A DNA stretch of 64,000 nt from Gp13-AA77 sp035946735 (lineage in GTDB: Bacteria > Acidobacteriota > Terriglobia > UBA7540), in NCBI GenBank assembly GCA_035946735.1, contig DASYYZ010000008.1, forward strand, positions 24,044-88,043, given 5' to 3'. The notes beneath the pieces were generated by a model. That model was given only the letters and a program-made list of their open reading frames with translations. It was not told the DNA's origin and did not search any database. A program made the translations under genes and the position numbers. Positions within the stretch are counted from its first letter, which is position 1, and every line of letters starts with the position of its first letter. Positions 23,417 through 32,450 of this stretch are shown one piece after another.

Positions 23417-24271
23417 TCAACCCTGCAAGTCTCCAGTGAGCAGACTCAGGGCGCGCGCCAGATAACTCTTCATCTCTTTTCGCGGCACGATGGCGTCGAT
23501 CATGCCATGGGCCAGCACAAACTCCGCCTTCTGAAATCCTTCCGGCAACTTTTCCCGAATCGTCTGTTCGATCACCCGAGGTCCCGCAAAGCCGATGAGA
23601 GCGCCGGGCTCGGCGATGTTGAGATCGCCCAACATGGCGTAACTGGCGGTGACGCCGCCCGTGGTAGGATCGGTCAGAATCGAGAGGAACGGCTGTCCAG
23701 CATCATCCAGCCGCGCGAGGCCGGCACTAATCTTTGCCATCTGCATCAGGCTGATGGCGCCCTCCATCATGCGCGCCCCGCCCGAGCAGGAGACCACCAC
23801 CAGCGGCAGTTTGTGGGCAATGGCGTGGTCGATAGCGCGGGTGATTTTCTCGCCGATTACCGCGCCCATGCTGCCGCCGATGAAGCGGAACTCCATGGCA
23901 CAGACGATCGCCGGCCGATCTTCGATTCGGCCCTCGCCGGTGATGAGCGCGTCCTTTAGACCAGTTTGAGCCTGCGCTTGCTTAAGCCGGTCGCGATAGG
24001 CCTTTGTGTCGCGAAATTCGAGCGGATCCGACGACGCGAGGCCGGGGTCGTGCTCCGTATAATGGCCGCCGTCGAAGAGCATGGCGAGGCGCTCCGTGGC
24101 TCCCATCTTAAAGTGATAGTCGCACTTCGGACAGCAGAGCAGATTCCCTTCCAGGTCTCCTTTCCACACGATCTGCTTGCAATTTTCGCATTTGACCCAC
24201 AAACCTTCCGTCTGAACGCGCTTCTGGCGCTGTGCTTGCAGCGGCGCTTTGTCTTTGCGAAACCAAGCCAT
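23417..24271 (-). CDS. accD: acetyl-CoA carboxylase carboxyltransferase subunit beta
   Basis: The start is set at 24271 (MAWFRKDK), the usual AccD N-terminus. A four-Cys zinc ribbon (CENC…CPKC) lies at about residues 28-50. The carboxyltransferase crotonase fold follows, with MGAVIGEKITRAIDHAI, PLVVVSCSGGARMMEG, SLMQMAKISAG, LTDPTTGGVTASYAMLGD and IGFAGPRVIEQTIRE. With AccA it moves carboxybiotin CO2 to acetyl-CoA, the first step of fatty acid synthesis. accA is not adjacent. accD followed by folC is a common bacterial gene order. Confidence 0.95.
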   Translation of the reverse strand: MAWFRKDKAPLQAQRQKRVQTEGLWVKCENCKQIVWKGDLEGNLLCCPKCDYHFKMGATERLAMLFDGGHYTEHDPGLASSDPLEFRDTKAYRDRLKQAQAQTGLKDALITGEGRIEDRPAIVCAMEFRFIGGSMGAVIGEKITRAIDHAIAHKLPLVVVSCSGGARMMEGAISLMQMAKISAGLARLDDAGQPFLSILTDPTTGGVTASYAMLGDLNIAEPGALIGFAGPRVIEQTIREKLPEGFQKAEFVLAHGMIDAIVPRKEMKSYLARALSLLTGDLQG

Positions 24272-24385
24272 TCTAATTGATGATCGCCGATTGACGATTA
24301 ATGATTGACGATAAGAGCTTCGGGATCGAAAACGAAGGCCGAGGGCTTCGATCAGCAAACATCAATCATCGTTCATCATTGCACT
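24272..24385. repeat. intergenic AT-rich imperfect repeat
   Basis: Between accD and cobO, the motif ATTGA(C/T)GAT recurs several times (around 24277-24312). A complementary run, catcaatcatcgttcatcat, lies at 24359-24379. This is non-coding drift of a simple repeat, and no regulatory feature was recognised. Confidence 0.4.
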
Positions 24386-24937
24386 TCAGTATTCGATTCC
24401 CCGTTGCGCGACGATCCCCTTCTGATAGGGATGCTTTACCTCGCGCATCTCCGTTACCAAATCTGCGAATCCCACAATCAAAGGATGCGCGTTGCGCCCG
24501 GTGAGCACCACGTGGACCATTTCGGGCTTCTGCCGGAGGGTCTCCACAACCTTCTCAGGATCAAGCATGCGGTAACTCGTGGCGTAATTGATCTCGTCCA
24601 GGATCACCATCTCGTGTTCGCCGCTCATGATTGCCCGGGTCGCGAAAGCCCAGGCTTCTTCTACCAGGCGAATGTCCTCCGGGGCGGGCTTCTCCGCACC
24701 GACCTTCACGAAGCCGCGGCCCATCGGGATGATTTTAAGTCGCTCCACGCCCATCCCCCGGTTCAGCATTTGGGCAGCGTCGAGCTCGCCGTAGTGCCAG
24801 GAGCCCTTAATAAACTGCACCATCAGAACACGGAGGCCTTGACCGGCGGCGCGGAACCCGAGTCCCAACGCAGAAGTCGTCTTCCCTTTGCCAGGTCCGG
24901 TGTGAACAATGACGAGGCCCTTTTTTGTATCGGGCAA
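24386..24937 (-). CDS. cobO: cob(I)yrinic acid a,c-diamide adenosyltransferase
   Basis: CobO/BtuR-type P-loop protein (183 aa): VHTGPGKGKTTSALGLGFRA (about 11-30), VQFIKGSWHYGEL, MVILDEINYA and the C-terminal HPYQKGIVAQRGIEY. It adds the adenosyl group from ATP to cobalt(I) corrinoids for coenzyme B12 synthesis or salvage. It is flanked by accD and rlmH on the same strand, and no other B12 genes are in the window, so it may serve salvage. Confidence 0.93.
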   Translation of the reverse strand: MPDTKKGLVIVHTGPGKGKTTSALGLGFRAAGQGLRVLMVQFIKGSWHYGELDAAQMLNRGMGVERLKIIPMGRGFVKVGAEKPAPEDIRLVEEAWAFATRAIMSGEHEMVILDEINYATSYRMLDPEKVVETLRQKPEMVHVVLTGRNAHPLIVGFADLVTEMREVKHPYQKGIVAQRGIEY

Positions 24938-24977
24938 ACTTCCTCCGGTCTCTGCTATCGTTGCTCGCTCGCTGCGC

Positions 24978-25460
24978 TTATCTTGCGTAAGGGTAGCCGC
25001 GCAGGACTGTGAAGCCGCGGTAAATCTGCTCGAGCAACAGAGTGCAGGCCCAATCGTGAGTCAAAGTCATACGAGAAAGCCCCAACATCAAGTCGACCCT
25101 GTCCCGGATCGCAGCCGGAACACCACGATCTCCGCCAACCAGAAAGGCCAACTCACGCGTTCCCGCAAGAGCGCGTGTGCCAAGCCACTTCGCAAACTCC
25201 TCTGAAGTCCACTCCCGGCCGCGAGGATCGAGCAGGATCTTGTAACTTTCCGCCAGGCTCTTCAGGAGCCGTTGCGCTCCCGGCGGGAGCCCGCCGCCAC
25301 GGGCACTGCGCGTCCTCGAAGATACCGTCGTCTTCGCGATTCCGTCGTTTTCCTCGATCCGGATTTTGACGAAGTGCTCGATGCGGGCAACGTAATCGGA
25401 TTGAAGCGCTGCGAGATGCGCGTCCCTGGGCTTGCCTTCCCTGATGATTCGAATCCGCAC
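24978..25460 (-). CDS. rlmH: 23S rRNA (pseudouridine-1915-N3)-methyltransferase RlmH
   Basis: A small SPOUT methyltransferase (160 aa) with LDPRGREWTSEEFAKWLG, FLVGGDRGVPAAI (SAM-binding knot) and the strongly conserved C-terminus SRMTLTHDWACTLLLEQIYR then GYPYAR. It methylates pseudouridine 1915 in helix 69 of 23S rRNA on assembled 70S ribosomes. It lies in the ribosome-related block with rsfS, obgE, rpmA and rplU. Confidence 0.94.
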   Translation of the reverse strand: MRIRIIREGKPRDAHLAALQSDYVARIEHFVKIRIEENDGIAKTTVSSRTRSARGGGLPPGAQRLLKSLAESYKILLDPRGREWTSEEFAKWLGTRALAGTRELAFLVGGDRGVPAAIRDRVDLMLGLSRMTLTHDWACTLLLEQIYRGFTVLRGYPYAR

Positions 25461-25551
25461 CTTTGATTGCCGATCAAGAAATCACGACTGAAGATCGAAT
25501 ACTCCGCTCGAAAACCCGGCCTCATCAATCGTCGATCTTCGACATCGGTCT

Positions 25552-25905
25552 TCAATTCTGCGCTGTCTCCACCGGAATCGGTACCCGCGCGGCCTTCTTC
25601 CAGAGGCGCTCCAGATCGTAAAAGTCGCGCGCCCGCTCCAGAAAGATGTGGACCACGAATTCAAGGTAGTCCAGAAGAATCCACTCCGCCTGGCTATAAC
25701 CCTCGACGTGCGCGGGCGCGGTACCCTTTTGTTTGAGCTGCTCCACAACCGCATCGCAGATGGCTTGTGTGTGGCGAGTGGACGTGCCGGCGCAGATTAC
25801 GAAAAAATTCGTAAATGAGGAGATTTCGTGGAGATCGAGCACCTTCAAGTCGAGCGCCTTGCGGCCTTGCGCGGCGCGGATAGCCTCTTCGAGATGCCTC
25901 GTCAT
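25552..25905 (-). CDS. rsfS: ribosomal silencing factor RsfS
   Basis: The start at 25905 (MTRHLEEAI) overlaps the nadD stop as ATGA, matching the usual RsfS length of about 117 aa. Conserved features are DLKVLDLHEISSFTNFFVIC, GTSTRHTQAICDAV, VEGYSQAEWILLDYLEFVVHIF and ARDFYDLERLW. RsfS binds ribosomal protein uL14 and blocks subunit joining when nutrients are scarce. nadD-rsfS-rlmH is a widely conserved order. The C-terminus is followed by a 91-base gap before rlmH. Confidence 0.93.
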   Translation of the reverse strand: MTRHLEEAIRAAQGRKALDLKVLDLHEISSFTNFFVICAGTSTRHTQAICDAVVEQLKQKGTAPAHVEGYSQAEWILLDYLEFVVHIFLERARDFYDLERLWKKAARVPIPVETAQN

Positions 25906-26576
25906 TTGCCTCCGCGGCCCGCCCGCGCAGGACGATAGAGCGACTCTTTCACGATATATTCTTCCACAAGCGGAGGCACAAGGCCAGCCAAAGACCGGCC
26001 CCTTGCAGCAGCGCTCCGGATCTCGCGCGAGGCGATGGGCGCGCGCACTCCGGCGAGGACGTGAACTCCAGCCCCGTCCGGCCATGCCAGGATGGACCCC
26101 ACCTCTCTCAGGCCCGCGCGGGCACGTCCATTTCCGAGGTTGGCCAGAAGCTGACGATTACCGAAGCCCGGTCTCGAAGCCACAATGAACTCGGCCATCT
26201 CAATCAACCGGCGATAGTCCTTCCAGTTGGGCAGATCGAGAAAACTGTCGACACCAAGGATGAAGTAGAGATGGTCCCGAGGACCGAGTATCCGTCGCGC
26301 GGCCTGAGCCGTCTCTACGGAAAAGTTTGGCTTGCCGTCGGATTTCGGCGCTTCAAGGGTAGAAGGCACGAACGCGGATTCGCCTCGCGCAGCGAGCGCC
26401 ACCATGGCGAAGCGGTGAACGTAAGGCGCCAGCTCCTCTTCAGGCTTGTGAGGCGGTATGCCCGAAGGTACGAATAAGACACGATCGAGCTTGAGGCGCC
26501 GCATTGCAGCCCGGGCGGCGCGCAGATGGCCGCTGTGGATGGGATCAAAGGTGCCGCCAAAGAGCGCGATATTCAC
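25902..26576 (-). CDS. nadD: nicotinate-nucleotide adenylyltransferase
   Basis: A nucleotidyltransferase fold with N-terminal MNIALFGGTFDPIHSGHL (GGTFDPxHxGH), VLFVPSGIPPHK, YFILGVDSFLDLPNW and, near the end, REIRSAAARGRSLAGLVPPLVEEYI, equivalent to the ISSTxIR motif. It makes deamido-NAD from nicotinate mononucleotide and ATP. It is upstream of and overlaps rsfS by four bases, and it lies 48 bases downstream of obgE. Confidence 0.94.
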   Translation of the reverse strand: MNIALFGGTFDPIHSGHLRAARAAMRRLKLDRVLFVPSGIPPHKPEEELAPYVHRFAMVALAARGESAFVPSTLEAPKSDGKPNFSVETAQAARRILGPRDHLYFILGVDSFLDLPNWKDYRRLIEMAEFIVASRPGFGNRQLLANLGNGRARAGLREVGSILAWPDGAGVHVLAGVRAPIASREIRSAAARGRSLAGLVPPLVEEYIVKESLYRPARAGRGGK

Positions 26577-26624
26577 GATGGATTCAGGCGCGACCCGGCG
26601 CGGAGAACAGCGCGAACGTGAAGG

Positions 26625-27698
26625 CTACAAACCAGGCTGTGTCTCGTCCGGCTTGGTGCGAACGATCTCACCTTCAGTCAGATTGGCCACGAGCGGGCGC
26701 GGAATCTGCTCGAGCTGCCTCCAGATCGCGCGTTTCAATTCCTCGACACCCTGTCCCGTCACGGCGGAGATCTCGTAGAGCGCCTCGTCTCGCTCGCGTG
26801 CGAAACGACGGAGAATGTCCAGACGGTCGCCCTTCCCAGCCGCATCCACCCGCGAAGCTACCAGCAGCATGGGCTTGGCGGCCACTTCCGGGCTGAAGCT
26901 CGCTAACTCGGAGAGGATGATTCGGTAGTCCTCCACCGGGTCGCGCTCGGACTGCTCAGCCACGTCAATCAGATGGACCAGCAGCCTCGTTCGCTCAATA
27001 TGTTTTAGAAACCGGATACCGAGTCCCCGGCCCTCGTGCGCGCCTTCGATGAGGCCCGGAATATCAGCCATTACAAAAGAGCGTTCCAGATCGAGCCCGA
27101 CCACCCCGAGGTGAGGCTCGAGCGTCGTAAAAGGATAATCCGCGATGCGGGGCCGAGCAGCGCTCACGCGCGAGATCAGAGTAGACTTGCCGACATTGGG
27201 AAAACCCACCAGACCCACATCAGCCAGCAGTTTCAAGTGCAACCGAAGGCTCCGGTGCTCTCCCGGCCGTCCCGGATCGGCACGGCGCGGAGCCTGATGA
27301 GTGGAGCTGGCGAACCGTGCGTTGCCGCGGCCGCCCCGGCCGCCTCTCGCCGCCAGATATCGCTCGCTGGCCGCATCGAAATCAACAATCTTCTCGCCGC
27401 TGAGATCATCGTAAACTATTGTGCCGGCAGGCACTTGAATGACGAGGTCCTCACCGTTACGGCCATGACAGTTTGAACCTTCGCCGTGACGCCCCCGCTC
27501 GGCGCTGAACTCGCGCCGGTAACGGAACGGAAGCAGGGTATTCAAGTGATGGCTGCTCTCGATGTAGACACTGCCGCCGTCACCACCGTCGCCGCCGCTC
27601 GGGCCGCCGCGCGGCACAAACTTTTCGCGCCGGAAAGCGGAGCAGCCGTTGCCGCCGTTTCCACCCGCCACGCGAATCACAGCCTCGTCAATGAACAT
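26625..27698 (-). CDS. obgE: GTPase Obg/CgtA
   Basis: The glycine-rich N-terminal Obg domain (about 1-158: GGNGGNGCSAFRREKFVPRGG, GGRGGRGNARFASS) is followed by a G domain with GFPNVGKSTLISRV (G1), DYPFTTLEPHLGVV (G2), DIPGLIEGAHEGRGLG (G3) and a SAVTGQGVEELK-type G5. The G4 position reads ASRVDA rather than the canonical NKxD, which deserves checking. Obg binds the 50S subunit and links ribosome assembly to stress. It sits in the standard rplU-rpmA-obgE order. Confidence 0.95.
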   Translation of the reverse strand: MFIDEAVIRVAGGNGGNGCSAFRREKFVPRGGPSGGDGGDGGSVYIESSHHLNTLLPFRYRREFSAERGRHGEGSNCHGRNGEDLVIQVPAGTIVYDDLSGEKIVDFDAASERYLAARGGRGGRGNARFASSTHQAPRRADPGRPGEHRSLRLHLKLLADVGLVGFPNVGKSTLISRVSAARPRIADYPFTTLEPHLGVVGLDLERSFVMADIPGLIEGAHEGRGLGIRFLKHIERTRLLVHLIDVAEQSERDPVEDYRIILSELASFSPEVAAKPMLLVASRVDAAGKGDRLDILRRFARERDEALYEISAVTGQGVEELKRAIWRQLEQIPRPLVANLTEGEIVRTKPDETQPGL

Positions 27699-27839
27699 AT
27701 AGGAGCCGTCGGCCCTCAGCGGTCAACTCCACCTGATTTTGAGCGCTTCTGCCGACTGCTGGTGGCCGGTCGCCGAGAGATCACAGAGACAAAAAAGGCG
27801 GTAGGAACGGACGACCTTCTCCGTGCTACCGCTTTACCT

Positions 27840-28103
27840 TCAGCTTACCGCCGGAACCAGGATGTGGACAAACCTGCCCTTCTGACCCTTATCTTCGAAC
27901 TGGACCACGCCCGACACTTTGGCATAAAGCGTGTCGTCCTTGCCTCGGCCAACGTTGTTGCCGGGCTTCAGGGGAGTTCCCCGCTGCCGGACCAGGATCG
28001 ATCCGCCTGAGACGGTCTGGCCGGCAAAACGCTTCACGCCCAGCCGTTGTGCATTTGAGTCGCGTCCATTGCGCGAACTCCCTAGTCCCTTTTTGTGTGC
28101 CAT
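27840..28103 (-). CDS. rpmA: 50S ribosomal protein L27
   Basis: The 87-residue protein begins MAHKKGLGSSRNGRDSNAQR and continues LGVKRFAGQTVSGGSILVRQ and GTPLKPGNNVGRGKDDTLYA, the invariant L27 pattern. There is no N-terminal extension of the Firmicutes type, so no cleavage is expected. It lies five bases downstream of rplU. Confidence 0.97.
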   Translation of the reverse strand: MAHKKGLGSSRNGRDSNAQRLGVKRFAGQTVSGGSILVRQRGTPLKPGNNVGRGKDDTLYAKVSGVVQFEDKGQKGRFVHILVPAVS

Positions 28104-28108
28104 GGACC

Positions 28109-28420
28109 CTATCCTGTCACGATATCGTTGATAAGCACTTCGCTGTAATCCTGGCGATGCCCGCGTGTACGGCGATACTGTTTGCTCGCCTTGAACTTAA
28201 ACACCCGAACTTTTGCGGCGCGCGCTTGACGCAGCACTTTTCCCGTCACCTTGGCGTTCGGGACCAGGGGTGCACCCAAGGTCAGCGTCTTGTTGCGTAC
28301 AGCGAGCACGTGATTGAATTCCACGCCGGCCCCCGGCTCAGCCGTCAGCCGTTCCACTCGCACGATGTGTCCGGGCGCTACTTTATATTCTTTGCCGCCT
28401 GTCTTAAAGATCGCGTACAT
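28109..28420 (-). CDS. rplU: 50S ribosomal protein L21
   Basis: The start at 28420 (MYAIFKTGGKEYKV) is the family N-terminus; the longer frame to 28522 is spurious. It is 103 aa and ends with KFKASKQYRRTRGHRQDYSEV, the conserved rRNA-binding tail. It is the first gene of the ribosomal/GTPase operon, with a good promoter upstream. Confidence 0.97.
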   Translation of the reverse strand: MYAIFKTGGKEYKVAPGHIVRVERLTAEPGAGVEFNHVLAVRNKTLTLGAPLVPNAKVTGKVLRQARAAKVRVFKFKASKQYRRTRGHRQDYSEVLINDIVTG

Positions 28421-28453
28421 AGCTTGGAGCACTCCTGTCTGCAGAAAAAAGCC

Positions 28454-28483
28454 AGTATAAGGCGCGCGGCTGGAGGCCGTCAA
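28454..28483 (-). promoter_or_regulatory. promoter of the rplU-rpmA-obgE operon
   Basis: On the minus strand TTGACG (28483-28478) and TATACT (28459-28454) are separated by 18 bases, 34 bases before the rplU start. This is one of the best sigma-70-type matches in the window and fits a highly expressed ribosomal operon. Confidence 0.6.
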
Positions 28484-28584
28484 CTTCCCCTTGGCGGGAT
28501 CGACCCCTTCATGCCGGGGCAAGGTCCGAGTGAGGCCGGGGGGCGCGCCTGGCCTCGCGGTCCCGCGCGCTCCAGGATATGCTC

Positions 28585-30357
28585 TTAAAACTGGACGGAG
28601 AATCCGCCACAGACGCTTTGGTAGGCGGGGGTAAGGACGATGGGAGCACCGCCGCTCGAAACTACACGGACGTATCCTTGCCGTGCGACGTTGCGGAATT
28701 CGGCGACAGCCTCAACGTGGGCCCCCGCCAGGAATCTGCCGGTCGGAACCGTTTGGCGAATCTCGACACCCGCAAAAGGGGCCACGTTGAGATCGGCGAG
28801 ACCGTAGGGGTCCACAGCCGTCAGGCTGCCGCGCTGGAGCCAATCGTACGATGCCGCCACCTGAGTCTTCGTGGCTGGCAATTGCGCGATCAGCTTCGCG
28901 GTTGCCGACTGCGAGGGACGGGAGCGAACCAGGGAAGCAAAGCGGGTGGCACTGGCGCCAAGAGCCAACAACTCGAGCGCATCACCCTTGGCGTAAGCAG
29001 CTTCCGCTTGAAGATGCTTACCGAAACCTTGAGACACTGAAGCCCGCAGGCCTGAAGCACCATAGTTTCCCGCGTTCAAATTCAACCCGTCGGCCGCGCC
29101 GTTCGGCAGGACGTCGCCGGCTGCAGACCACTGGCTCCAGGCTGCGGCCGAACCGGCCCCGCGGACAACCGCGTTCGTGAAGCCGTCGTGGTAAGCCGCC
29201 GCCTCAATCTGGGTCTTCTTCCCCAGGCGACGCGAATATGAGACTTCGCTGTGACGAGCCGATTCGAGCCGGGGAGCGAAGCCGCTGAGGCTGAGGCGCG
29301 GAAAAGCGTCCAGTTCCGCAACCTTACCGCCGAGCGTGCCGTCATCCGTCGACGGAGTTACCGCACCGTAGCGTATTTCTAGCTTGTTGGCCGGGCTGAG
29401 CTGATATTCCAGCTCGGCGCGAGGCAATGCCGTCATGGCGTTATGCCACGAATCAAGGTAGTTGACTTCAAAGCCCGTGCTGAGCCGGACTTTCCCGGAG
29501 AACTGCCGTGATTGAAGATAGCTGAGAGTCAAGCCGCGAGAGTTCGCCAGGTTCGGTTCGCCTGCCGCAGTCTGTATTGCCGTCGGCCCGGGGGCCATGT
29601 TCAACTGATGCACCACCAGGGTCAATTCCTGCCGGCTGTCGTCGGCACTCTCACGACGGAAAGACGTCAACTCCGACCAGGACGCAACGCCTTGGCCGGC
29701 CATTGAGGTCGCTACCAGGAGGTCGGAATCGGACGACAAGGGGCGCCAGTACGCAAGCACGCTCCCCAAATTGACCTGGTCGCTGAGGGCGCTTGATCCG
29801 GCGGAGGCCGGGATCATGGCCACCAGTTCCTGGCTGGGTTCAAGAGGCGTGTGGGCGTCAGGAGCCGGGGTACGATAACGCAAAATCGGGCGAACCGCAG
29901 CAGAGGTCCGCAGGATCCACTTCCAGTCGTCGGTTGGCGGCGTGAGAACCGGCGCCGAATGTGGCCGCAGTCCCGGAAGAACCGTGTTAAGGATCAGGCT
30001 CAACTCCGAAACTTGGCCGGGCGCAACCTCGACGCCGTTCCGAGCGAGCGTGGTGGCCACCACCCTCAACGAGTAGCGTCCAGGCTCCAGGTCGGTCGCC
30101 ACGAAGCGTCCGCGCGCATCAGTCAACACCAATGCCACACGCCTCGTGATCCCAGGCCCTACGATGGCGATTTCAGCGCCCGCCAAGGGCTTGCCCAGCC
30201 GATCCGTTACCAGACCGGCCAAACGGCCCTTATCAGGCTCGCCCGCCACGGCAGCCGTCGCGAGCAGAGTGACCAGCAGAACGGTCAGGGCCCACGAAAA
30301 GCGTCGAGATGGATCGTTGTTTTTCAAGCGCTCTTCAGCAGTCTTGCCGGACTCCAC
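28585..30357 (-). CDS. carboxypeptidase-regulatory-like domain protein, probable outer-membrane protein
   Basis: A signal peptide (WALTVLLVTLLATAAVAGE) is followed by a carboxypeptidase-regulatory-like/CNA-B-type domain (about 44-125: GRLAGLVTDRLGKPLAGAEIAI, TDARGRFVATDLEPGRYSLRV). The remaining 450 residues have alternating polar and hydrophobic strands resembling an outer-membrane beta-barrel and end in FSVQF. It is shorter than typical acidobacterial TonB-like Oar proteins and shows no clear plug domain. The start is GTG. It lies 15 bases downstream of the GWxTD gene, so the two are co-transcribed and may act together at the envelope. Confidence 0.65.
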   Translation of the reverse strand: MESGKTAEERLKNNDPSRRFSWALTVLLVTLLATAAVAGEPDKGRLAGLVTDRLGKPLAGAEIAIVGPGITRRVALVLTDARGRFVATDLEPGRYSLRVVATTLARNGVEVAPGQVSELSLILNTVLPGLRPHSAPVLTPPTDDWKWILRTSAAVRPILRYRTPAPDAHTPLEPSQELVAMIPASAGSSALSDQVNLGSVLAYWRPLSSDSDLLVATSMAGQGVASWSELTSFRRESADDSRQELTLVVHQLNMAPGPTAIQTAAGEPNLANSRGLTLSYLQSRQFSGKVRLSTGFEVNYLDSWHNAMTALPRAELEYQLSPANKLEIRYGAVTPSTDDGTLGGKVAELDAFPRLSLSGFAPRLESARHSEVSYSRRLGKKTQIEAAAYHDGFTNAVVRGAGSAAAWSQWSAAGDVLPNGAADGLNLNAGNYGASGLRASVSQGFGKHLQAEAAYAKGDALELLALGASATRFASLVRSRPSQSATAKLIAQLPATKTQVAASYDWLQRGSLTAVDPYGLADLNVAPFAGVEIRQTVPTGRFLAGAHVEAVAEFRNVARQGYVRVVSSGGAPIVLTPAYQSVCGGFSVQF

Positions 30358-30372
30358 TCAGCCGTTCTTAAT

Positions 30373-32031
30373 CTACTGCAACTGGAACGTAGCTGGTTGC
30401 ACCACGGACTGCTTGCTGACGTTATCAGTGACTCTAACCTGCAACGTATACTGGCCAGGCTCAAGCGACTTCAGGGGGAGTTTCTTCTCAATCGTTACCT
30501 GCGCGGTCTGGGCGGGCTCCGTCCTCGAGAAAACCGACTTGCCGTCCCGGGTGAGATCATATTGGATCTCCCCCGACGTCTTGTGCGTCTTCGGGTCCTG
30601 AGTCAGATTGTACACTTGCATGTAAATGCCAAGGTCCTGATCGCGATTGAACACCTTGGTGACGCTGGGCCGCACCTTGGTGCCGCCGATCACGAAAGGC
30701 CCTGTGCCCACCTGCGTGGTCGGAAGCTGTTGGATGAGATCCGCGAGAATCAGCGAGCTTGAGGCCAGCCTGTCTTCATCGAAGTGAGGCACCACCAGCC
30801 CTAGATCGAGCGCGCCGATGTTGCCGCTGTTCTGATCTTTGATCACCAGGCTCAGTTTGTAGTGACCCGGCCGGAGCGGCACTGCCTTCTGGTAAACCTG
30901 CTTGCGATTCACGTAAGTCTGGAAGTCGTGTTCGGGGACGTCCACAACAACGCTATCGTCGAACGAGTTGACGACGCGGCCGCCGAGCGAGATGAGTTGC
31001 CCGTAGATGTCGAGCACCCCGTGCATCACGCCTTCCTTGTTCTGAAACTCCAGATCCTTCTGGGCCACCTGAACGGTGATGGGGGTCAGCACAGCGTCCT
31101 CGGTGATCCGGATGAAGTCCGTGCGCACGTCGAAAGGCAGGATTTGAGACGAGATCTTGTGAGTGACCGTGGCTTTGAGATCGTCGAACTTTACGACCGG
31201 TGGCTTGAAAATCTTGGCGAAGGTGTCGAGCCGGGTAAACTCCTCCATGCTCTCCGGAGTGCCGCCAAGCGACTGGCCGATCGTCATGCCGTCCGTCCGA
31301 GTGAAACGGTCAGCCTTTGACGCCATTCCCATCGACTCCATCAGCGTGAGGCCGGCGCCCGGCACGTGCAGCAGCGCGTCCTTCTCGCCCGGATCCATGG
31401 TGAGATGGTATTCGCCGCTCATCGTCGGATCTACGAACTCGAGCTGGATGTTGTTTCCGATGCCGTCGATGTAGTTGTAAGTCCAGTCCTCAAACGGGAA
31501 CGTGGAGGTCTCGCCGCCGCCTTCTTCGGCAGGCCGCTCGTAAGTGCCGCCGCTCGGATGCGAATCCACCTCGTTGGGCGGCCCGTACATAATATAGATG
31601 CGTCCCCGATCCGTCTTCCACCCCGGAATGCCCGAGGCATAATGTTCGTTAGCGTAGGCGATACGCCGGTAATACTCTTCCTTGAATTCGTTTTCGGGGT
31701 TGCCGGGGTTGGGATTGCGCCGCTCCCAGAAGTTTTCGATGAAGCTCTCCCGCTCTTCGTCCGTGGCGAGCTTTTTGAAGGTCTGGCGCTCTTCGTCCGT
31801 GATGATGTAAGGCACTTCCTGCTCGATCCACTTCTTGTAGGGGCTTTCCGACTCTTTCTGGATGGCCTTCTCGCGCTTCTTCTCTTCTTTACTTTGCTTG
31901 TCGGGTGCGCCAAAAGTGCGCAGCGACACCCCGGGCAGGCCAACGACTGCAGCGAGAACCGCGGCCGCAACCAGGGTTCTTCGCCGGGTAAGGCGCAGCC
32001 AACGATGTCGCGATTTCGAGCCCTCACGCAT
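30373..32031 (-). CDS. GWxTD-domain protein
   Basis: A basic N-terminus and hydrophobic segment (TLVAAAVLAAVVGLPGVSL) suggest export. The domain-defining stretch is ASGIPGWKTDRGRIYIMYGPP, preceded by FIENFWERRNPNPGNPENEFKEEYYRRI arranged as the family expects. GWxTD proteins are typical of Acidobacteriota and related phyla, and their function is unknown. The C-terminal 300 residues are beta-rich (VGTGPFVIGGTKVRPSVTKVF). The ATG at 32031 is used; the frame reaches a TTG at 32082. It is first in a two-gene unit. Confidence 0.8.
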   Translation of the reverse strand: MREGSKSRHRWLRLTRRRTLVAAAVLAAVVGLPGVSLRTFGAPDKQSKEEKKREKAIQKESESPYKKWIEQEVPYIITDEERQTFKKLATDEERESFIENFWERRNPNPGNPENEFKEEYYRRIAYANEHYASGIPGWKTDRGRIYIMYGPPNEVDSHPSGGTYERPAEEGGGETSTFPFEDWTYNYIDGIGNNIQLEFVDPTMSGEYHLTMDPGEKDALLHVPGAGLTLMESMGMASKADRFTRTDGMTIGQSLGGTPESMEEFTRLDTFAKIFKPPVVKFDDLKATVTHKISSQILPFDVRTDFIRITEDAVLTPITVQVAQKDLEFQNKEGVMHGVLDIYGQLISLGGRVVNSFDDSVVVDVPEHDFQTYVNRKQVYQKAVPLRPGHYKLSLVIKDQNSGNIGALDLGLVVPHFDEDRLASSSLILADLIQQLPTTQVGTGPFVIGGTKVRPSVTKVFNRDQDLGIYMQVYNLTQDPKTHKTSGEIQYDLTRDGKSVFSRTEPAQTAQVTIEKKLPLKSLEPGQYTLQVRVTDNVSKQSVVQPATFQLQ

Positions 32032-32450
32032 ATTTTGAAGACCCCTTGGATCGATGCTATTTTTCGGCGAAGGAAAAGTCAAGCTACACCTCTGTCCCAG
32101 AACCCGTAACCCGACGCTGATACGATGCGTCGAACTCCTGAAAGGTGGCTCTGCCCCTGCCTTTCGATTTTAGCTCTTTTAGGCGAAGAAAAGCGCTACA
32201 ATTAAACGACCCGTAAGGCACGCCAGGAACCCTCTGAGGTGCCAGGTTGGGCGGACCGAGAAGCGGACAAGCTCGGGATCTCAACGTAGCTTGACGACGC
32301 CCGGAGGGAAGCTCTTCTCGGATTTGACAGCGAAGCTCACTGGAACTTTTCCCAACCGTCAAACGTAATATCAAAAGGCGCTGAGAGAGACGGGGGCGCC
32401 GGAGGAAGACTCCCCTGAGTGCAGGAGCAACCTTCGAGGAGCAAAAAACA
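32032..32450. other. divergent intergenic region between the GWxTD and MacA-like genes
   Basis: About 420 bases without a supported gene, between divergently transcribed operons. TACAAT at 32197-32202 could be a plus-strand -10, but no convincing -35 is present. I see no tRNA, terminator or known riboswitch. Confidence 0.4.
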
